Below are positions 53,050 through 62,730 of a stretch of 64,000 bases of DNA, piece by piece; the first letter of the stretch is position 1, and the number at the start of each line of letters is the position of its first letter. The notes beneath the pieces were generated by a model. The model was not told the DNA's origin and made no database searches. It saw nothing but the letters and a program-made list of their open reading frames with translations. This DNA comes from Agromyces fucosus (lineage in GTDB: Bacteria > Actinomycetota > Actinomycetes > Actinomycetales > Microbacteriaceae): NCBI RefSeq assembly GCF_004134865.1, contig NZ_SDPO01000003.1, positions 496,001 to 560,000 of the forward strand, read 5' to 3'. The position numbers and the translations under genes are program-made.

Positions 53050-56000
53050 ATGCAACGTCGCACCAGAAACTGCTTGTCCGGGGTGGCGCTCGCCGCCGCA
53101 GGCACGCTCGTCGCCGGGTTCCTCGGCGCCGTGCCCGCGTTCGCCGCGGTCGACGCCTCGGGCGTCGTGATCAACGAGGTCTACGCCCGCGGAGGCAGCG
53201 CGAACCAGCCGTTCCAGAACAAGTTCGTCGAGCTCTACAACCCGACGAACGCCGACGTCTCCCTCGCGGGCTGGTCGATCCAGTACCGCTCGGCAACGAG
53301 CACAGCCCCCGCGAGCGGCGTCGGCGCGTTGAGCGGCACGATCAAGTCGGGCGGTTACTACCTCATCGGCCTCAACAGCAACGGCGGCAACGGTGCGGCG
53401 CTGCCGACCGCCGACGCCTCCTTCTCCGTGGCGCCGAGCGGCACGAACGGCTCGCTGTTCCTCGCCAAGGTGCCCGGTGCGATCAACCCGGGCAACGGAT
53501 CGGTCGTCAACAACCCGCAGGTGGCCGACTACGTCGGCTACGGAACGTCGACGAACTTCGAGACCGCGGCCGCCGCGTACCCGGGCGACAACGCCGTGCC
53601 CGGCAGCATCGTGCGCACCGGATTCAAGGACACCGACGACAACTCGAAGGACTTCACGTTCGTCTCGGCGCCGACCCCGCAGAACTCGGGCAGCGCCGGC
53701 GGACCGGTCCTGCCGATCGCCAAGACGATCGCGCAGATCCAGGGCACCGACGTCGCCGCGAGCCCGCTCGTCGGCCAGACGGTCGTCACCGAGGGCATCG
53801 TCACGGCCGACCACCGCATCGGTGGCTACGACGGCATCTACATCCAGACAGCCGGTTCGGGTGGGGCGACGGATGCCACGCCCAAGGCGTCCGACGGCGT
53901 CTTCGTGTACCTCCACGGCGAGAACCCCGCCGTCTCGATCGGCGACAAGGTGCGCGTCACAGGCCTCGTCGAGGAATTCAATGGTCTGACCCAGCTCCGC
54001 CCCGAGAAGGCCGCCAACGTCGAGCTCGTGCAGTCGGCGGCGGGACTGCCCGCGCTGACGCCGCTGCCCGCCGCTGCCGTGGGCAACGCGGCCCGCGAGG
54101 CGTTCGAGGGCATGCTCGTGGCGCCGAGCGGCACGTACAAGGTCGTCTCGAGCCACAACCTCAACCGCTTCGGCGAGCTCTGGCTGAACGCCGGTGCCGC
54201 GATGCCGGTGAAGTCGACCGAGACGCAGCTGCCCGGCACCAAGGCGGCGAGCGACATCGCGGCCGCGAACAAGGCGAGCCGCATCCTGCTCGACGACGGG
54301 TACAGCATCGCCGTCCGCAACTCGAACGGCACCGACAACCCCGCCCACCCGGGTGACCAGCCCTACTTCACGAAGGCCACGGTCGTCCGCAACGGCGACG
54401 TCGCGGCGTTCCCGGCCTCGGGCTACGTGCTCGGCTTCGGATTCAACGAGTGGCGCCTGCAGCCGTCTCAGCCGATCAACGACGCGAGCCCCGCTTCGGT
54501 GAAGCCGACGTTCGCGAGCCTTGACGCCGCAGGCAAGGTCATCGGCAACCCGCGCCCGACGGCGGCGCCGACGGTCGGCGGCGACATCAAGGTCGCGGCG
54601 TTCAACGTGCTCAACTACTTCACGACCTTCTCCGACGACAACCCCGACGCCCGTGGCGCCGCGAACGCCGAGGAGTTCGCGATCCAGAAGTCGAAGATCG
54701 TCACGGCCATCAACGCGCTCGGTGCCGATGTCGTTGCGCTCCAGGAGATCGAGAACTCGGTCAAGCTCGGCGAGGCACCCGACGAGGCGCTCGCCGATCT
54801 CGTCGCGGGGCTCAACGCCGTAGCCGGGTCGAAGGTCTGGAACTACGTCCGCACCCCCGAGGCGCTCCACGACGCCGCGATCACCGACTTCATCTCGAAC
54901 GCGATCATCTACAAGACCGCGTCGGTCAAGCCCGTCGGCGAGGCCCAGACGATCGTCGACGAGACCGTGTGGGACATCGCTCGCGAGCCGATCGCGCAGA
55001 CGTTCAAGTTCGACAAGCAGTTCGTGACCGTCGTCGCGAACCACTTGAAGTCCAAGAGCGGCACCGACCCGTCGCCGCAGCCCGGTCAGGACGCCTTCAA
55101 CGACGAGCGCACCGCGCAGGCGCAGTCGCTGCTCAGCTTCGCCAACGGCCTCTCCGAAGGACGCAAGACCGACATCTACCTCGTCGGCGACTTCAACTCC
55201 TACGCCAAGGAGGATCCGATCAAGGTCTTCACCGACGCGGGTTGGACCGACATCGTCCCCAAGAAGGCTGCTGGGCAGTACACCTACACCTTCGACGGTG
55301 AGCTCGGATCGCTCGATCACGTGATCGCCTCGAAGTCGGCGACCGACAAGGTCACCGCGGCCGGCGTCTGGGCGATCAACTCGCCCGAGTGGTCGGCACG
55401 GGAGTACTGGGGCAACGCCGCTGAGGCAGGCACCCCGTTCCGCTCGAGCGACCACGACCCGATCGTGGTCGGAGTCGGCGTGGAGTCCGCGCCCGCGACC
55501 GTCGAGATCGACGTGGTCACGGTGAACGACTTCCACGGCCGCATCGAGCAGTCGGCGCCGTCGGGCGGCATCGCAGCCCTGTCGACCGCGGTGAAGGAGA
55601 TCCGCGCCGAGAACCCGAACACCGTCTTCGCCGCAGCCGGAGACATGATCGGAGCCTCGACATTCACCTCGTTCATCCAGCAGGACAAGCCGACCATCGA
55701 CGCGCTGAACGCCGCAGGACTCGACGTGAGCTCCGTCGGCAACCACGAGTTCGACCAGGGCTTCGCCGACCTGACCGATCGCGTCATGCCGCTTGCGCTC
55801 TGGGACTACCTCGGTGCGAACGTCTACGACAAGGTCACCGGTGAGCCGGCTCTGCCGGAGTACTTCATCCAGGAGTTCGACGGTGTGCGCATCGGCTTCA
55901 TCGGTGCGGTCACGGATGAGCTTCCGTCGCTCGTCAGCCCCGGCGGCATCGCCGACATCACCGTCGGAGACCCGACCGAGGCGGCCAACCGCGTCGCGGC

Positions 56001-57324
56001 CCAGCTGAGCGACGGCAACAAGAAGAACGGCGAGGCCGACATCCTCATCCTGCTCGTGCACGAAGGCGCTGCGACCACCAAGATCGAGTCGGCCACCGAC
56101 CCGAACTCGAGGTTCGGCAAGATCGTGCTCGGCACGAGCGACGAGGTCGATGCGATCGTCTCCGGGCACACGCACCTCGCGTACAACCACGTGATCGACG
56201 GACGCCCCGTCATCTCGAGCGGCCAGTACGGCGAGAAGTTCGGGAAGATGGAGATCCAGTACGACCGGAAGACCAAGTCGATCTCGAAGATCACGAACGA
56301 GGTCTACGACCTGATGAGCGGCACCACGCCGAACTACGCCGACGACCCCGCAGTCAAGTCGATCGTCGACGCGGCGAAGGTCGTCGCCGACGAACTCGGC
56401 AACGTGGAGCTCGGTCAGGCGGCCGGCGACTTCAACCGTGCGGCGTTCGCGCCGATCGCGGGGGCGACCACCTACCCCGAGAACCGCGGAGGAGAGTCGA
56501 CGCTCGGCAACTTCGTCGCCGACGTGCAGCTCTGGTCGCTGAACGAAGACGGCACGCGCGACGTCGACATCGCCTTCATGAACCCGGGCGGTCTCCGGGC
56601 CAACATCGAGAGCGGTCCGGTGACCTACCGCGAGGCGGCCGCCGTGCAGCCGTTCGCCAACACGCTCGTGACGATGAACCTCAGTGGTGCTCAGGTCAAG
56701 TCGGTGCTCGAAGAGCAGTGGCAGCCGGCCGGTGCATCGCGTCCGTTCCTGAAGCTCGGCGTGAACGCTGGACTCGAGTACACCTACGACCCGGCTGCGG
56801 CGAAGGGCTCCCACATCACGGAGATCCTGCTGAACGGCGTGCCGATCGATCCGGCGGCGACGTACTCGGTCGGCGTGAACTCGTTCCTCTCCACCGGAGG
56901 TGACAACTTCACGACGCTCAACGCGGGCACGGCGAAGGCCGACAGCGGCAAGGTCGACCTCGAGTCGATGGTCGACTGGTTCACCGCGCACGGCACGGCG
57001 ACGGCCGACTTCGCACAGCGCGCAGTGGGCGTCTCCGTCTCGAACGACGGGAACGGCTACGACGTCGGCGACCAGGTCACGGTGAAGCTGTCGTCGCTCG
57101 ACTTCAGCACCACCGAGCCGGCCGCGGGCACCGTCTCGATCTCGTTCGGCGGGGTCGAGCTCGGCAACGCCGCGGTCAACCGCGCCTTCACCCCGACGGT
57201 GGACGAGATCGGAACCGCGACGGTCGTCATCACGATCCCGGCCGGAGCATCGGGCGCGACTCGATTCGACATCGGGGTGCCGAGCACCGGCACGACGAGT
57301 TCGTTCGTGCTTCCGGTCGACTGA
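53050..57324 (+). CDS. secreted ExeM/NucH endonuclease fused to a 5'-nucleotidase
   Basis: A 1424-residue exported protein. A signal peptide (ALAAAGTLVAGFLGAVPAFA) is followed by a lamin-tail domain (about 33-165; INEVYARGG, FVELYNPTN), an OB-type domain with TEGIVTADHRI, and an endonuclease/exonuclease/phosphatase domain (about 515-810; FNVLNYFTTF, ALQEIENS, VANHLKSKSG, LVGDFNSY, SSDHDPIVVG). Next come a metallophosphatase domain (about 820-1060; VNDFHGR, GNHEFDQG, SGHTHL) and a 5'-nucleotidase C domain (GGESTLGNFVADVQL). The C-terminal Ig-like segment lacks a sortase motif. ATG 53050 follows AGGAG. It should cut nucleic acids to nucleotides and release phosphate and nucleosides in one polypeptide. 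Confidence 0.94.
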   Translation: MQRRTRNCLSGVALAAAGTLVAGFLGAVPAFAAVDASGVVINEVYARGGSANQPFQNKFVELYNPTNADVSLAGWSIQYRSATSTAPASGVGALSGTIKSGGYYLIGLNSNGGNGAALPTADASFSVAPSGTNGSLFLAKVPGAINPGNGSVVNNPQVADYVGYGTSTNFETAAAAYPGDNAVPGSIVRTGFKDTDDNSKDFTFVSAPTPQNSGSAGGPVLPIAKTIAQIQGTDVAASPLVGQTVVTEGIVTADHRIGGYDGIYIQTAGSGGATDATPKASDGVFVYLHGENPAVSIGDKVRVTGLVEEFNGLTQLRPEKAANVELVQSAAGLPALTPLPAAAVGNAAREAFEGMLVAPSGTYKVVSSHNLNRFGELWLNAGAAMPVKSTETQLPGTKAASDIAAANKASRILLDDGYSIAVRNSNGTDNPAHPGDQPYFTKATVVRNGDVAAFPASGYVLGFGFNEWRLQPSQPINDASPASVKPTFASLDAAGKVIGNPRPTAAPTVGGDIKVAAFNVLNYFTTFSDDNPDARGAANAEEFAIQKSKIVTAINALGADVVALQEIENSVKLGEAPDEALADLVAGLNAVAGSKVWNYVRTPEALHDAAITDFISNAIIYKTASVKPVGEAQTIVDETVWDIAREPIAQTFKFDKQFVTVVANHLKSKSGTDPSPQPGQDAFNDERTAQAQSLLSFANGLSEGRKTDIYLVGDFNSYAKEDPIKVFTDAGWTDIVPKKAAGQYTYTFDGELGSLDHVIASKSATDKVTAAGVWAINSPEWSAREYWGNAAEAGTPFRSSDHDPIVVGVGVESAPATVEIDVVTVNDFHGRIEQSAPSGGIAALSTAVKEIRAENPNTVFAAAGDMIGASTFTSFIQQDKPTIDALNAAGLDVSSVGNHEFDQGFADLTDRVMPLALWDYLGANVYDKVTGEPALPEYFIQEFDGVRIGFIGAVTDELPSLVSPGGIADITVGDPTEAANRVAAQLSDGNKKNGEADILILLVHEGAATTKIESATDPNSRFGKIVLGTSDEVDAIVSGHTHLAYNHVIDGRPVISSGQYGEKFGKMEIQYDRKTKSISKITNEVYDLMSGTTPNYADDPAVKSIVDAAKVVADELGNVELGQAAGDFNRAAFAPIAGATTYPENRGGESTLGNFVADVQLWSLNEDGTRDVDIAFMNPGGLRANIESGPVTYREAAAVQPFANTLVTMNLSGAQVKSVLEEQWQPAGASRPFLKLGVNAGLEYTYDPAAAKGSHITEILLNGVPIDPAATYSVGVNSFLSTGGDNFTTLNAGTAKADSGKVDLESMVDWFTAHGTATADFAQRAVGVSVSNDGNGYDVGDQVTVKLSSLDFSTTEPAAGTVSISFGGVELGNAAVNRAFTPTVDEIGTATVVITIPAGASGATRFDIGVPSTGTTSSFVLPVD

Positions 57325-57345
57325 CCGGTAGCCGCGACGGCGACG

Positions 57346-57376
57346 GGGGCGAGCGGATGCGACATCCGCTCGCCCC
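57346..57376 (+). terminator. terminator of the nuclease/nucleotidase gene
   Basis: GGGGCGAGCGGATG (57346-57359) and CATCCGCTCGCCCC (57363-57376) form a perfect 14-bp stem with a CGA loop, followed by TTCTCGTT. Confidence 0.9.
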
Positions 57377-57463
57377 TTCTCGTTCCCTCGTGCACTCCTC
57401 CTCACCAGCCTCGACGTCCGCACTCCCGTTCCCCGCCCGACGGAGTGAGTGGGCGGCGCTCGT

Positions 57464-57469
57464 TAGACT
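57464..57469 (+). promoter_or_regulatory. -10 box for a leaderless RecQ mRNA
   Basis: TAGACT ends 6 nt before ATG 57476. The following bases CGACGG are the same as those before the DUF3516 helicase start. Confidence 0.5.
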
Positions 57470-57475
57470 CGACGG

Positions 57476-59518
57476 ATGAGCTGGAACGCGGAACCCGCCT
57501 GGACCGACGAGGTCCCGTGGGACCCCGACGAGCTCGCCCCGCCGCCCGACGACGAGGAGTGGATTCCGCCCGTCGACGACGCGCGATCCGGTGCCGGGCG
57601 AGGGGCTGCTCCGCACGGCGCGACGGGTGGAGCCGGCGCATCGGCCGGCCGACCCGCGAGCGCCGCCGCCGGCCGACGTGCTGCCGCGCCCGCCCGCTTC
57701 GCCTCGGCGGCCGAAGCGCTCCACACCGTGTTCGGGTACGACAGCTTCCGCGGCGAGCAGGCCGAGATCATCGCGCAGGTGGCGGGCGGCGGCGACGCGG
57801 TCGTGCTCATGCCGACCGGTGGCGGCAAGAGCCTCTGCTACCAGATCCCGTCGCTCCTTCGAGAGGGCACGGGCATCGTGGTCTCGCCCCTCATCGCCCT
57901 CATGCACGACCAGGTCGACGCGCTCGTGCGCAACGGCGTTCGCGCCGCCTACCTGAACTCGAGCCAGCAGTCGCACGAGCGGGCCGAGGTCGAACGGGCC
58001 TACCTCGCCGGAGAGCTCGACCTGCTCTACGTCGCTCCCGAGCGGCTCGGCAATGAGGCGACCAAGCGCTTCCTCGAGCAGGGCACGATCGCGCTCTTCG
58101 CGATCGACGAGGCCCACTGCGTCGCGCAGTGGGGGCACGACTTCCGGCCCGACTACCTCGCCCTCTCCGAGCTCGCCGAGCGCTGGCCCGAGGTGCCGCG
58201 CATCGCCCTCACCGCGACGGCGACCGAGGCGACCCACCGCGAGATCACCGAGCGCCTCAGCCTCGGGGGAGCCGAGCACTTCGTCTCGAGCTTCGACCGG
58301 CCGAACATCCAGTACCGCATCGACGGCAAGCTCGAGGTGCGCAAGCAGCTGCTGGAGTTCATCCGCAGCGAGGGTCGCGACGCCGCCGGCAACCCCGTTG
58401 CGGGCATCGTCTATGCGCTCTCGCGGGCGAGCACCGAGAAGATCGCCGCGTACCTCGCCGAGCACGGCGTCAACGCGATGCCGTATCACGCGGGTCTCGA
58501 CGCTGGCGTGCGCCGTCGCACGCAGGAGCGCTTCCTTCGCGAAGAGGGCGTCGTCGTCGTCGCGACGATCGCGTTCGGCATGGGCATCGACAAGCCCGAC
58601 GTGCGCTTCGTCGCCCACGTCGACCTGCCGAAGTCGGTCGAGGGCTACTACCAGGAGACCGGTCGTGCCGGGCGCGACGGTGCGCCGGCCACCGCGTGGC
58701 TCGCCTACGGGCTGCAAGACGTCGTGCAGCAGCGCCGCATGATCGACGAGAGCCCGGGCGACCTCGCCCACCGGCGCCGTCTCGCCCAGCACCTCGACGC
58801 GATGCTCGCGCTCTGCGAGACGGTGCAGTGCCGACGTCAGAACCTGCTCGGCTACTTCGGCCAGCCCAGCGAGCCGTGCGGCAACTGCGACACCTGCCTC
58901 GAGCCGCCCGCCTCGTGGGACGGCACGGTGCCGGCGCAGAAGCTCATGTCGACGATCGTCCGCCTGCAACGCGAGCGCCGGCAGAAGTTCGGCGCCGGCC
59001 ACCTCGTCGACATCCTGCGCGGAAAGGAGACGCCGCGCGTGCGCCAGTACGGCCACGACGCGCTCGCCACCTGGAGCATCGGCCAAGACCTCAGCGACCA
59101 GCAGTGGCGCGGCGTCGTACGGCAGCTGCTCGCTCAGGGACTCCTCGCCACGCACGGCGAGTACGGCACGCTGACGGTGACGGATGCCGCGGCCGACGTG
59201 CTCTCGGGCAAGCGGGTCGTGAAGCTCCGCACCGAAGTCGATCGCCCATCGCGCTCACGCAGCACACGGGCGACCACTGCTGCGGCCGACCTCGAGCCGG
59301 CGCAGGCCGAGCTCTTCGAACAACTCCGAGCTTGGCGCGCCGGTGAGGCGAAAGAACAGGGGGTGCCCGCGTACATCGTCTTCGGCGATGCGACCCTCCG
59401 TGCCGTGGCGGTCGCGAAGCCCGCGAGCCTCACCGACCTCGACGGCATCACGGGCATCGGTGCCAAGAAGCGCGAGGCCTACGGCGAGGCGCTGCTCGAG
59501 GTCGTCGCCTCGGCCTGA
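57476..59518 (+). CDS. recQ: RecQ-family ATP-dependent DNA helicase
   Basis: A 680-residue 3'-5' DNA helicase. Walker [13 protein letters not shown] with Lys118, DEAH in [20 protein letters not shown], motif IV-VI region [23 protein letters not shown] and [12 protein letters not shown], then the zinc-binding RQC part ([24 protein letters not shown]), winged helix and an HRDC domain at the C-terminus ([19 protein letters not shown]). An unusual 75-residue N-terminal extension is acidic ([11 protein letters not shown]) then Gly/Ala-rich. Role: replication restart and recombination repair. The mRNA is probably leaderless. Confidence 0.95.
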   Translation: MSWNAEPAWTDEVPWDPDELAPPPDDEEWIPPVDDARSGAGRGAAPHGATGGAGASAGRPASAAAGRRAAAPARFASAAEALHTVFGYDSFRGEQAEIIAQVAGGGDAVVLMPTGGGKSLCYQIPSLLREGTGIVVSPLIALMHDQVDALVRNGVRAAYLNSSQQSHERAEVERAYLAGELDLLYVAPERLGNEATKRFLEQGTIALFAIDEAHCVAQWGHDFRPDYLALSELAERWPEVPRIALTATATEATHREITERLSLGGAEHFVSSFDRPNIQYRIDGKLEVRKQLLEFIRSEGRDAAGNPVAGIVYALSRASTEKIAAYLAEHGVNAMPYHAGLDAGVRRRTQERFLREEGVVVVATIAFGMGIDKPDVRFVAHVDLPKSVEGYYQETGRAGRDGAPATAWLAYGLQDVVQQRRMIDESPGDLAHRRRLAQHLDAMLALCETVQCRRQNLLGYFGQPSEPCGNCDTCLEPPASWDGTVPAQKLMSTIVRLQRERRQKFGAGHLVDILRGKETPRVRQYGHDALATWSIGQDLSDQQWRGVVRQLLAQGLLATHGEYGTLTVTDAAADVLSGKRVVKLRTEVDRPSRSRSTRATTAAADLEPAQAELFEQLRAWRAGEAKEQGVPAYIVFGDATLRAVAVAKPASLTDLDGITGIGAKKREAYGEALLEVVASA

Positions 59519-59631
59519 GCCGCCGTTCCTGTCTCCGAGGCGCGTCACGCCGTCACGCCGTGACGTCGTCACGGTCTCACGCCGTCACGCCCTCACGCCC
59601 TCACGCCTTGCGTGTCGCCTGTCGCGTTCAC

Positions 59632-59695
59632 GAGGAGATCTGCGATTCCGAGGAGGGAACTCGCGAAATCCCTCCTCGGAATCGCAGATGTCCTC
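59632..59695. repeat. long inverted repeat, family B
   Basis: A 27-nt arm beginning GAGGAGATCTGCGATTCC (59632-59658) pairs with 59669-59695 with one mismatch; the loop is ACTCGCGAAA. It looks like an exceptionally stable hairpin, different in sequence from family A. Confidence 0.9.
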
Positions 59696-59823
59696 TCGAT
59701 CTGAACGAGCGCGGCTCTGCGAGCACGTACCTCCCGGCCTCGACGAGCGCGCCGGTCTCGGCCTCCACAGCACGCGCCTCCCGGCCTCGACGAGCACGCG
59801 CGCCGCAGCGGCATCCCAAGCCC

Positions 59824-59863
59824 TTGACGTCCGCCCACTCGCGATATACTCTGAACAAAGTAT
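59824..59863 (+). promoter_or_regulatory. PadR promoter with overlapping operator
   Basis: TTGACG (59824-59829), 15 nt, TATACT (59845-59850). The inverted repeat ATACT-N8-AGTAT (59846-59863) overlaps the -10, as in PadR-type operators, so autorepression is likely. Confidence 0.65.
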
Positions 59864-59875
59864 TTGGAGGTGAGT

Positions 59876-60553
59876 ATGTCGCGTCGACCGGTGAGCAACC
59901 CGCTCGCACTCGCAGTGCTGGCGAGCCTGTGGGAGCGCCCGATGTACCCCTACGAGATCACCACGACCCTGCGCGAGCGCGGCAAGGAAGACAGCATCAA
60001 GCTGAACTTCGGCTCGCTCTACGCGATCATCAAGTCGCTCGAGAAGCACGGCCTCATCGAAGAGGCACGCGTCGAGCGCGAGGGCAATCGCCCCGAGCGC
60101 ATCGTGTACGCGATCACCGATGCCGGCCGCGCCGAGGCGCACGACTGGATGCGCGAGCTGATCGCGGTGCCGGTCAAGGAGTACCCGGCGTTCGAGTCGG
60201 GCCTCTCGCTCATCGCACTGCTCGCGCCCGACGAGGCAATCGAGCTCCTGCGCGAGCGGCTCGGCCGGCTCGACGCCGAGCTGGCGTCGCGAGCGCAGCT
60301 CGCCGAGCAATCCGATGACCTCGGCCTGCCCGAGCTGTTCCTCGTCGAGTTCCACTACCGCGTCGCCATGACCCGTGCCGAGCGCGAGTTCGTCGCGGGC
60401 ATGCTCGAGCGCCTCGAGGCGGGCGAGCTCGGCGGACTCGACGCGTGGAGGACCATGCACGAGCTGATCGAGTCAGGCGCGAGCGCCGGGGAGCTCGAGG
60501 CGAAGCTCGCGCAGTACCTGGCGGAAGGAGCCGCAGACCAGCAGCAGCACTGA
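59876..60553 (+). CDS. PadR family transcriptional regulator
   Basis: A 225-residue regulator: NPLALAVLASLWERPMYPYEI, DSIKLNFGSLYAIIKSLEKHGLI and the wing REGNRPERIVYAITDAGR form the PadR winged helix; the helical C-terminal half is Glu/Ala/Leu-rich and should dimerise. ATG 59876 follows GGAGGTGA. It precedes a DrrAB-like exporter on the same strand by 163 nt, the classic arrangement in which PadR represses the exporter until a toxic ligand binds. Confidence 0.93.
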   Translation: MSRRPVSNPLALAVLASLWERPMYPYEITTTLRERGKEDSIKLNFGSLYAIIKSLEKHGLIEEARVEREGNRPERIVYAITDAGRAEAHDWMRELIAVPVKEYPAFESGLSLIALLAPDEAIELLRERLGRLDAELASRAQLAEQSDDLGLPELFLVEFHYRVAMTRAEREFVAGMLERLEAGELGGLDAWRTMHELIESGASAGELEAKLAQYLAEGAADQQQH

Positions 60554-60716
60554 CCAGCAGCATCGAACAGTACACAGATCGATGGCCCGGATGCGGCAAC
60601 ACCCGAGCCATCTCGCAACCGAGTCGTTCAACGTGAATCGAATCCACCCCAGTGCGTGCCGCCATTCTACCGGCGCGCCATCACGACCGAACGGCTCCCC
60701 ACCGAAGGAGAGCCTC

Positions 60717-61748
60717 ATGGCTGCATCACCCGACGGGATGGCCCTCGTGGCCGCCGATCTCGTCAAGACCTATTCGCAGGGGCGCGGCAAGCCCCCGCTC
60801 CGAGCCCTCGACGGGCTCACGTTCCAGACCGAGGAGGGCACGGTCTTCGGCCTGCTGGGGCCGAACGGCGCCGGAAAGTCGACGACCGTCAAGATCCTCT
60901 CGACCCTCTCGCGCGCCGACTCCGGCATCGCGACCGTCGCCGGCATCGACGTGGCGAAGCACCCCGGCCGTGCACGCAGCGCGATCGGCTTCGTCGACCA
61001 GAAACAGGTCTCCGACCCCATGGACACGGGCGTCGAGAACCTCGTGCTGGCCGGCCAGCTGCACGGCATGTCGACCCGCGCCGCACGGAGCCGAGCGGGC
61101 GAGCTGCTCGAACGGTTCGCGCTCGCGGGCGCGGCCCGGCGTCAGGTGAAGACCTACTCCGGCGGCATGGCTCGCAAGCTCGACGTCGCGATCGGCCTCA
61201 TGCACCGCCCGCAGGTGCTGTTCCTCGACGAGCCGACGACCGGTCTCGACCCCGAGGCGCGTGCCGAGATGTGGGCCGAGATCGAGCGGATGTCGCGTGA
61301 GGAGCGCATGACCGTGCTGCTGACCACGCACTACCTCGAGGAGGCCGATCGGCTCGCGAGCCGGCTGGCCATCGTCGATGCGGGGCGCGTCGTGACCGAG
61401 GGCACGCCCGAGCAGCTGAAGAGCGAGCTGCGCGGCGATGCCGTGGTGATCGAGCTGCACGAGGCATCCGTCATCGCACAGGTGCTCGAATCGCTCGACC
61501 GTCTCGGCGGGTTCCGGGAGGTGGTGGCCGAGGGCCGTGCCGTGCGGGCCCGCGTCGACGGCGGCGGCGCTGCGCTGCCTCTCGTGCTCGCGGCGCTCGA
61601 CGCCGAGGGCGTCTCCGTGGCATCGGCGACCGTGTCGCGGCCGAGCCTCGACGACGTCTACCTGGCCCACACCGGGCATTCCTTCGCCGCGGTGCACGCC
61701 GGTTCGTCGGCCGATGCCCGCACCGATCTCGAGGAGGCGGCAGCATGA
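60717..61748 (+). CDS. DrrA-like ABC transporter ATPase
   Basis: A 343-residue ATP-binding subunit: Walker A GPNGAGKST, signature YSGGMARKLDVAIGL, Walker B LFLDEPTTGLDPEAR and H-loop LLTTHYLEEADRL. The last 100 residues are the DUF4162-type domain of daunorubicin-resistance ATPases (SRPSLDDVYLAHTGHSF). ATG 60717 follows GAAGGAG. Its stop overlaps the permease start by 4 nt. Likely role: energising export of a hydrophobic compound. Confidence 0.94.
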   Translation: MAASPDGMALVAADLVKTYSQGRGKPPLRALDGLTFQTEEGTVFGLLGPNGAGKSTTVKILSTLSRADSGIATVAGIDVAKHPGRARSAIGFVDQKQVSDPMDTGVENLVLAGQLHGMSTRAARSRAGELLERFALAGAARRQVKTYSGGMARKLDVAIGLMHRPQVLFLDEPTTGLDPEARAEMWAEIERMSREERMTVLLTTHYLEEADRLASRLAIVDAGRVVTEGTPEQLKSELRGDAVVIELHEASVIAQVLESLDRLGGFREVVAEGRAVRARVDGGGAALPLVLAALDAEGVSVASATVSRPSLDDVYLAHTGHSFAAVHAGSSADARTDLEEAAA

Positions 61749-62575
61749 CCGCGCTCACGAACCGGCCCACGGTCGCAGCGGCTCCCGCGTACGCGCGCCC
61801 GAGCTTCTTCCGGCACACCGCCTACCTGACGCTCCGGCAACTGCGCGCGGTGGTGCGCATTCCGGCGTTCATCGTCATGAACGTCGTGCAGCCGCTCATC
61901 TGGTTGCTGCTGTTCGGCCAGCTCTTCACCTCGGTCGTCGACATCCCCGGCTTCACGGGCGGCGACAACTACCTGGAGTTCCTGACGCCCGGCATCGTCA
62001 TGATGATGGCGCTGTTCGGCAGCGCCTGGGCGGGCACGAGCTACATCCAGGACATGGATCGCGGCGTCATGGACCGCTTCCTCACCTCGCCGACCAGTCG
62101 CGGAGCCATGATGGCGGCGACGCTGGTCTACCAAGCGCTGCTGACGCTCGTGCAGTCGCTCATCGTGCTCGGCGTCGCCTGGCTCGGAGGCGCGCGGTTC
62201 GACGGCGGGCTCGGCGGCATCCTGATCCTGCTGCTCGCGGCCATGCTGCTCACGGCGTCGTTCTCGGCGCTGTCGAACGCGGCGGCGCTGCTCGCCCGCA
62301 ACCAGAACGTGCTGATCGGCATCTCGCAGCTCATCACGATTCCGCTCATGTTCCTGAGCTCCGCGCTCATGGACACGAGCCTGTCGGCCGACTGGGTCGC
62401 CGAGGTCGCCCGCTTCAATCCGTTCGAGTGGGCCGTCGTGGCGGGCCGCGAGGCGCTCGGCGCGAGCCCTGACTGGGCGAGCGTGTGGGGGCACCTCGGG
62501 CTGCTCGCCGTGTTCACCGCGGTGCTCGCGTGGGTGGCGACGCGCGCCTTCCGCGTCTACCAGCGGAGCGCGTAG
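61745..62575 (+). CDS. DrrB-like ABC-2 type permease
   Basis: A 276-residue permease with six membrane segments. QPLIWLLLFGQLF is near the first helix, and the ABC-2 signature region reads LTSPTSRGAMMAATLVYQALL, followed by ISQLITIPLMFLSSALMDTSLSADWVAEVARFNPFEWAVVAGREAL. Translation is coupled to the ATPase gene (ATGA). Together with PadR this is a self-contained efflux cassette; the substrate is unknown. Confidence 0.94.
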   Translation: MTALTNRPTVAAAPAYARPSFFRHTAYLTLRQLRAVVRIPAFIVMNVVQPLIWLLLFGQLFTSVVDIPGFTGGDNYLEFLTPGIVMMMALFGSAWAGTSYIQDMDRGVMDRFLTSPTSRGAMMAATLVYQALLTLVQSLIVLGVAWLGGARFDGGLGGILILLLAAMLLTASFSALSNAAALLARNQNVLIGISQLITIPLMFLSSALMDTSLSADWVAEVARFNPFEWAVVAGREALGASPDWASVWGHLGLLAVFTAVLAWVATRAFRVYQRSA

Positions 62576-62588
62576 CCGGCCGCTCGCC

Positions 62589-62666
62589 GGTCGAGTAGCG
62601 CCTGACGCGGTGCGTATCGGGACCCGTCGCGGGATCTCGATACGCGCCGCGGGCGGTGCTCCTCGA
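62589..62666. repeat. palindromic intergenic element, family C
   Basis: GCGTATCG (62612-62619) and CGATACGC (62638-62645) form the core, with flanking GTCGAGTAGCGCC (62590-62602) and GGTGCTCCTCGA (62655-62666) partly complementary. Elements pairing CGATACGC with CTACTCGAC are, from memory, common in Microbacteriaceae intergenic DNA. Confidence 0.6.
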
Positions 62667-62730
62667 TGGGCAGCGGGGCGGACCTCGAAGCTGTGCGTTT
62701 CCGTCGCGGGCTCGAAAACCAAGCGACATT

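Larger units (their letters stand above)
59519..59875. other. 357-bp intergenic region with repeats
   Basis: No gene is supported. It begins with degenerate repeats of CGTCACGC and CCTCACGC (about 59543-59607), then the long inverted repeat at 59632-59695, GAGCACG/CCTCGACGAG repeats near 59715-59800, and the PadR promoter. Confidence 0.6.

Noticed and set aside
52879-57423. A 1514-residue reverse-strand open frame
   Set aside because: It is fully antisense to the nuclease/nucleotidase and shows no recognisable domain.
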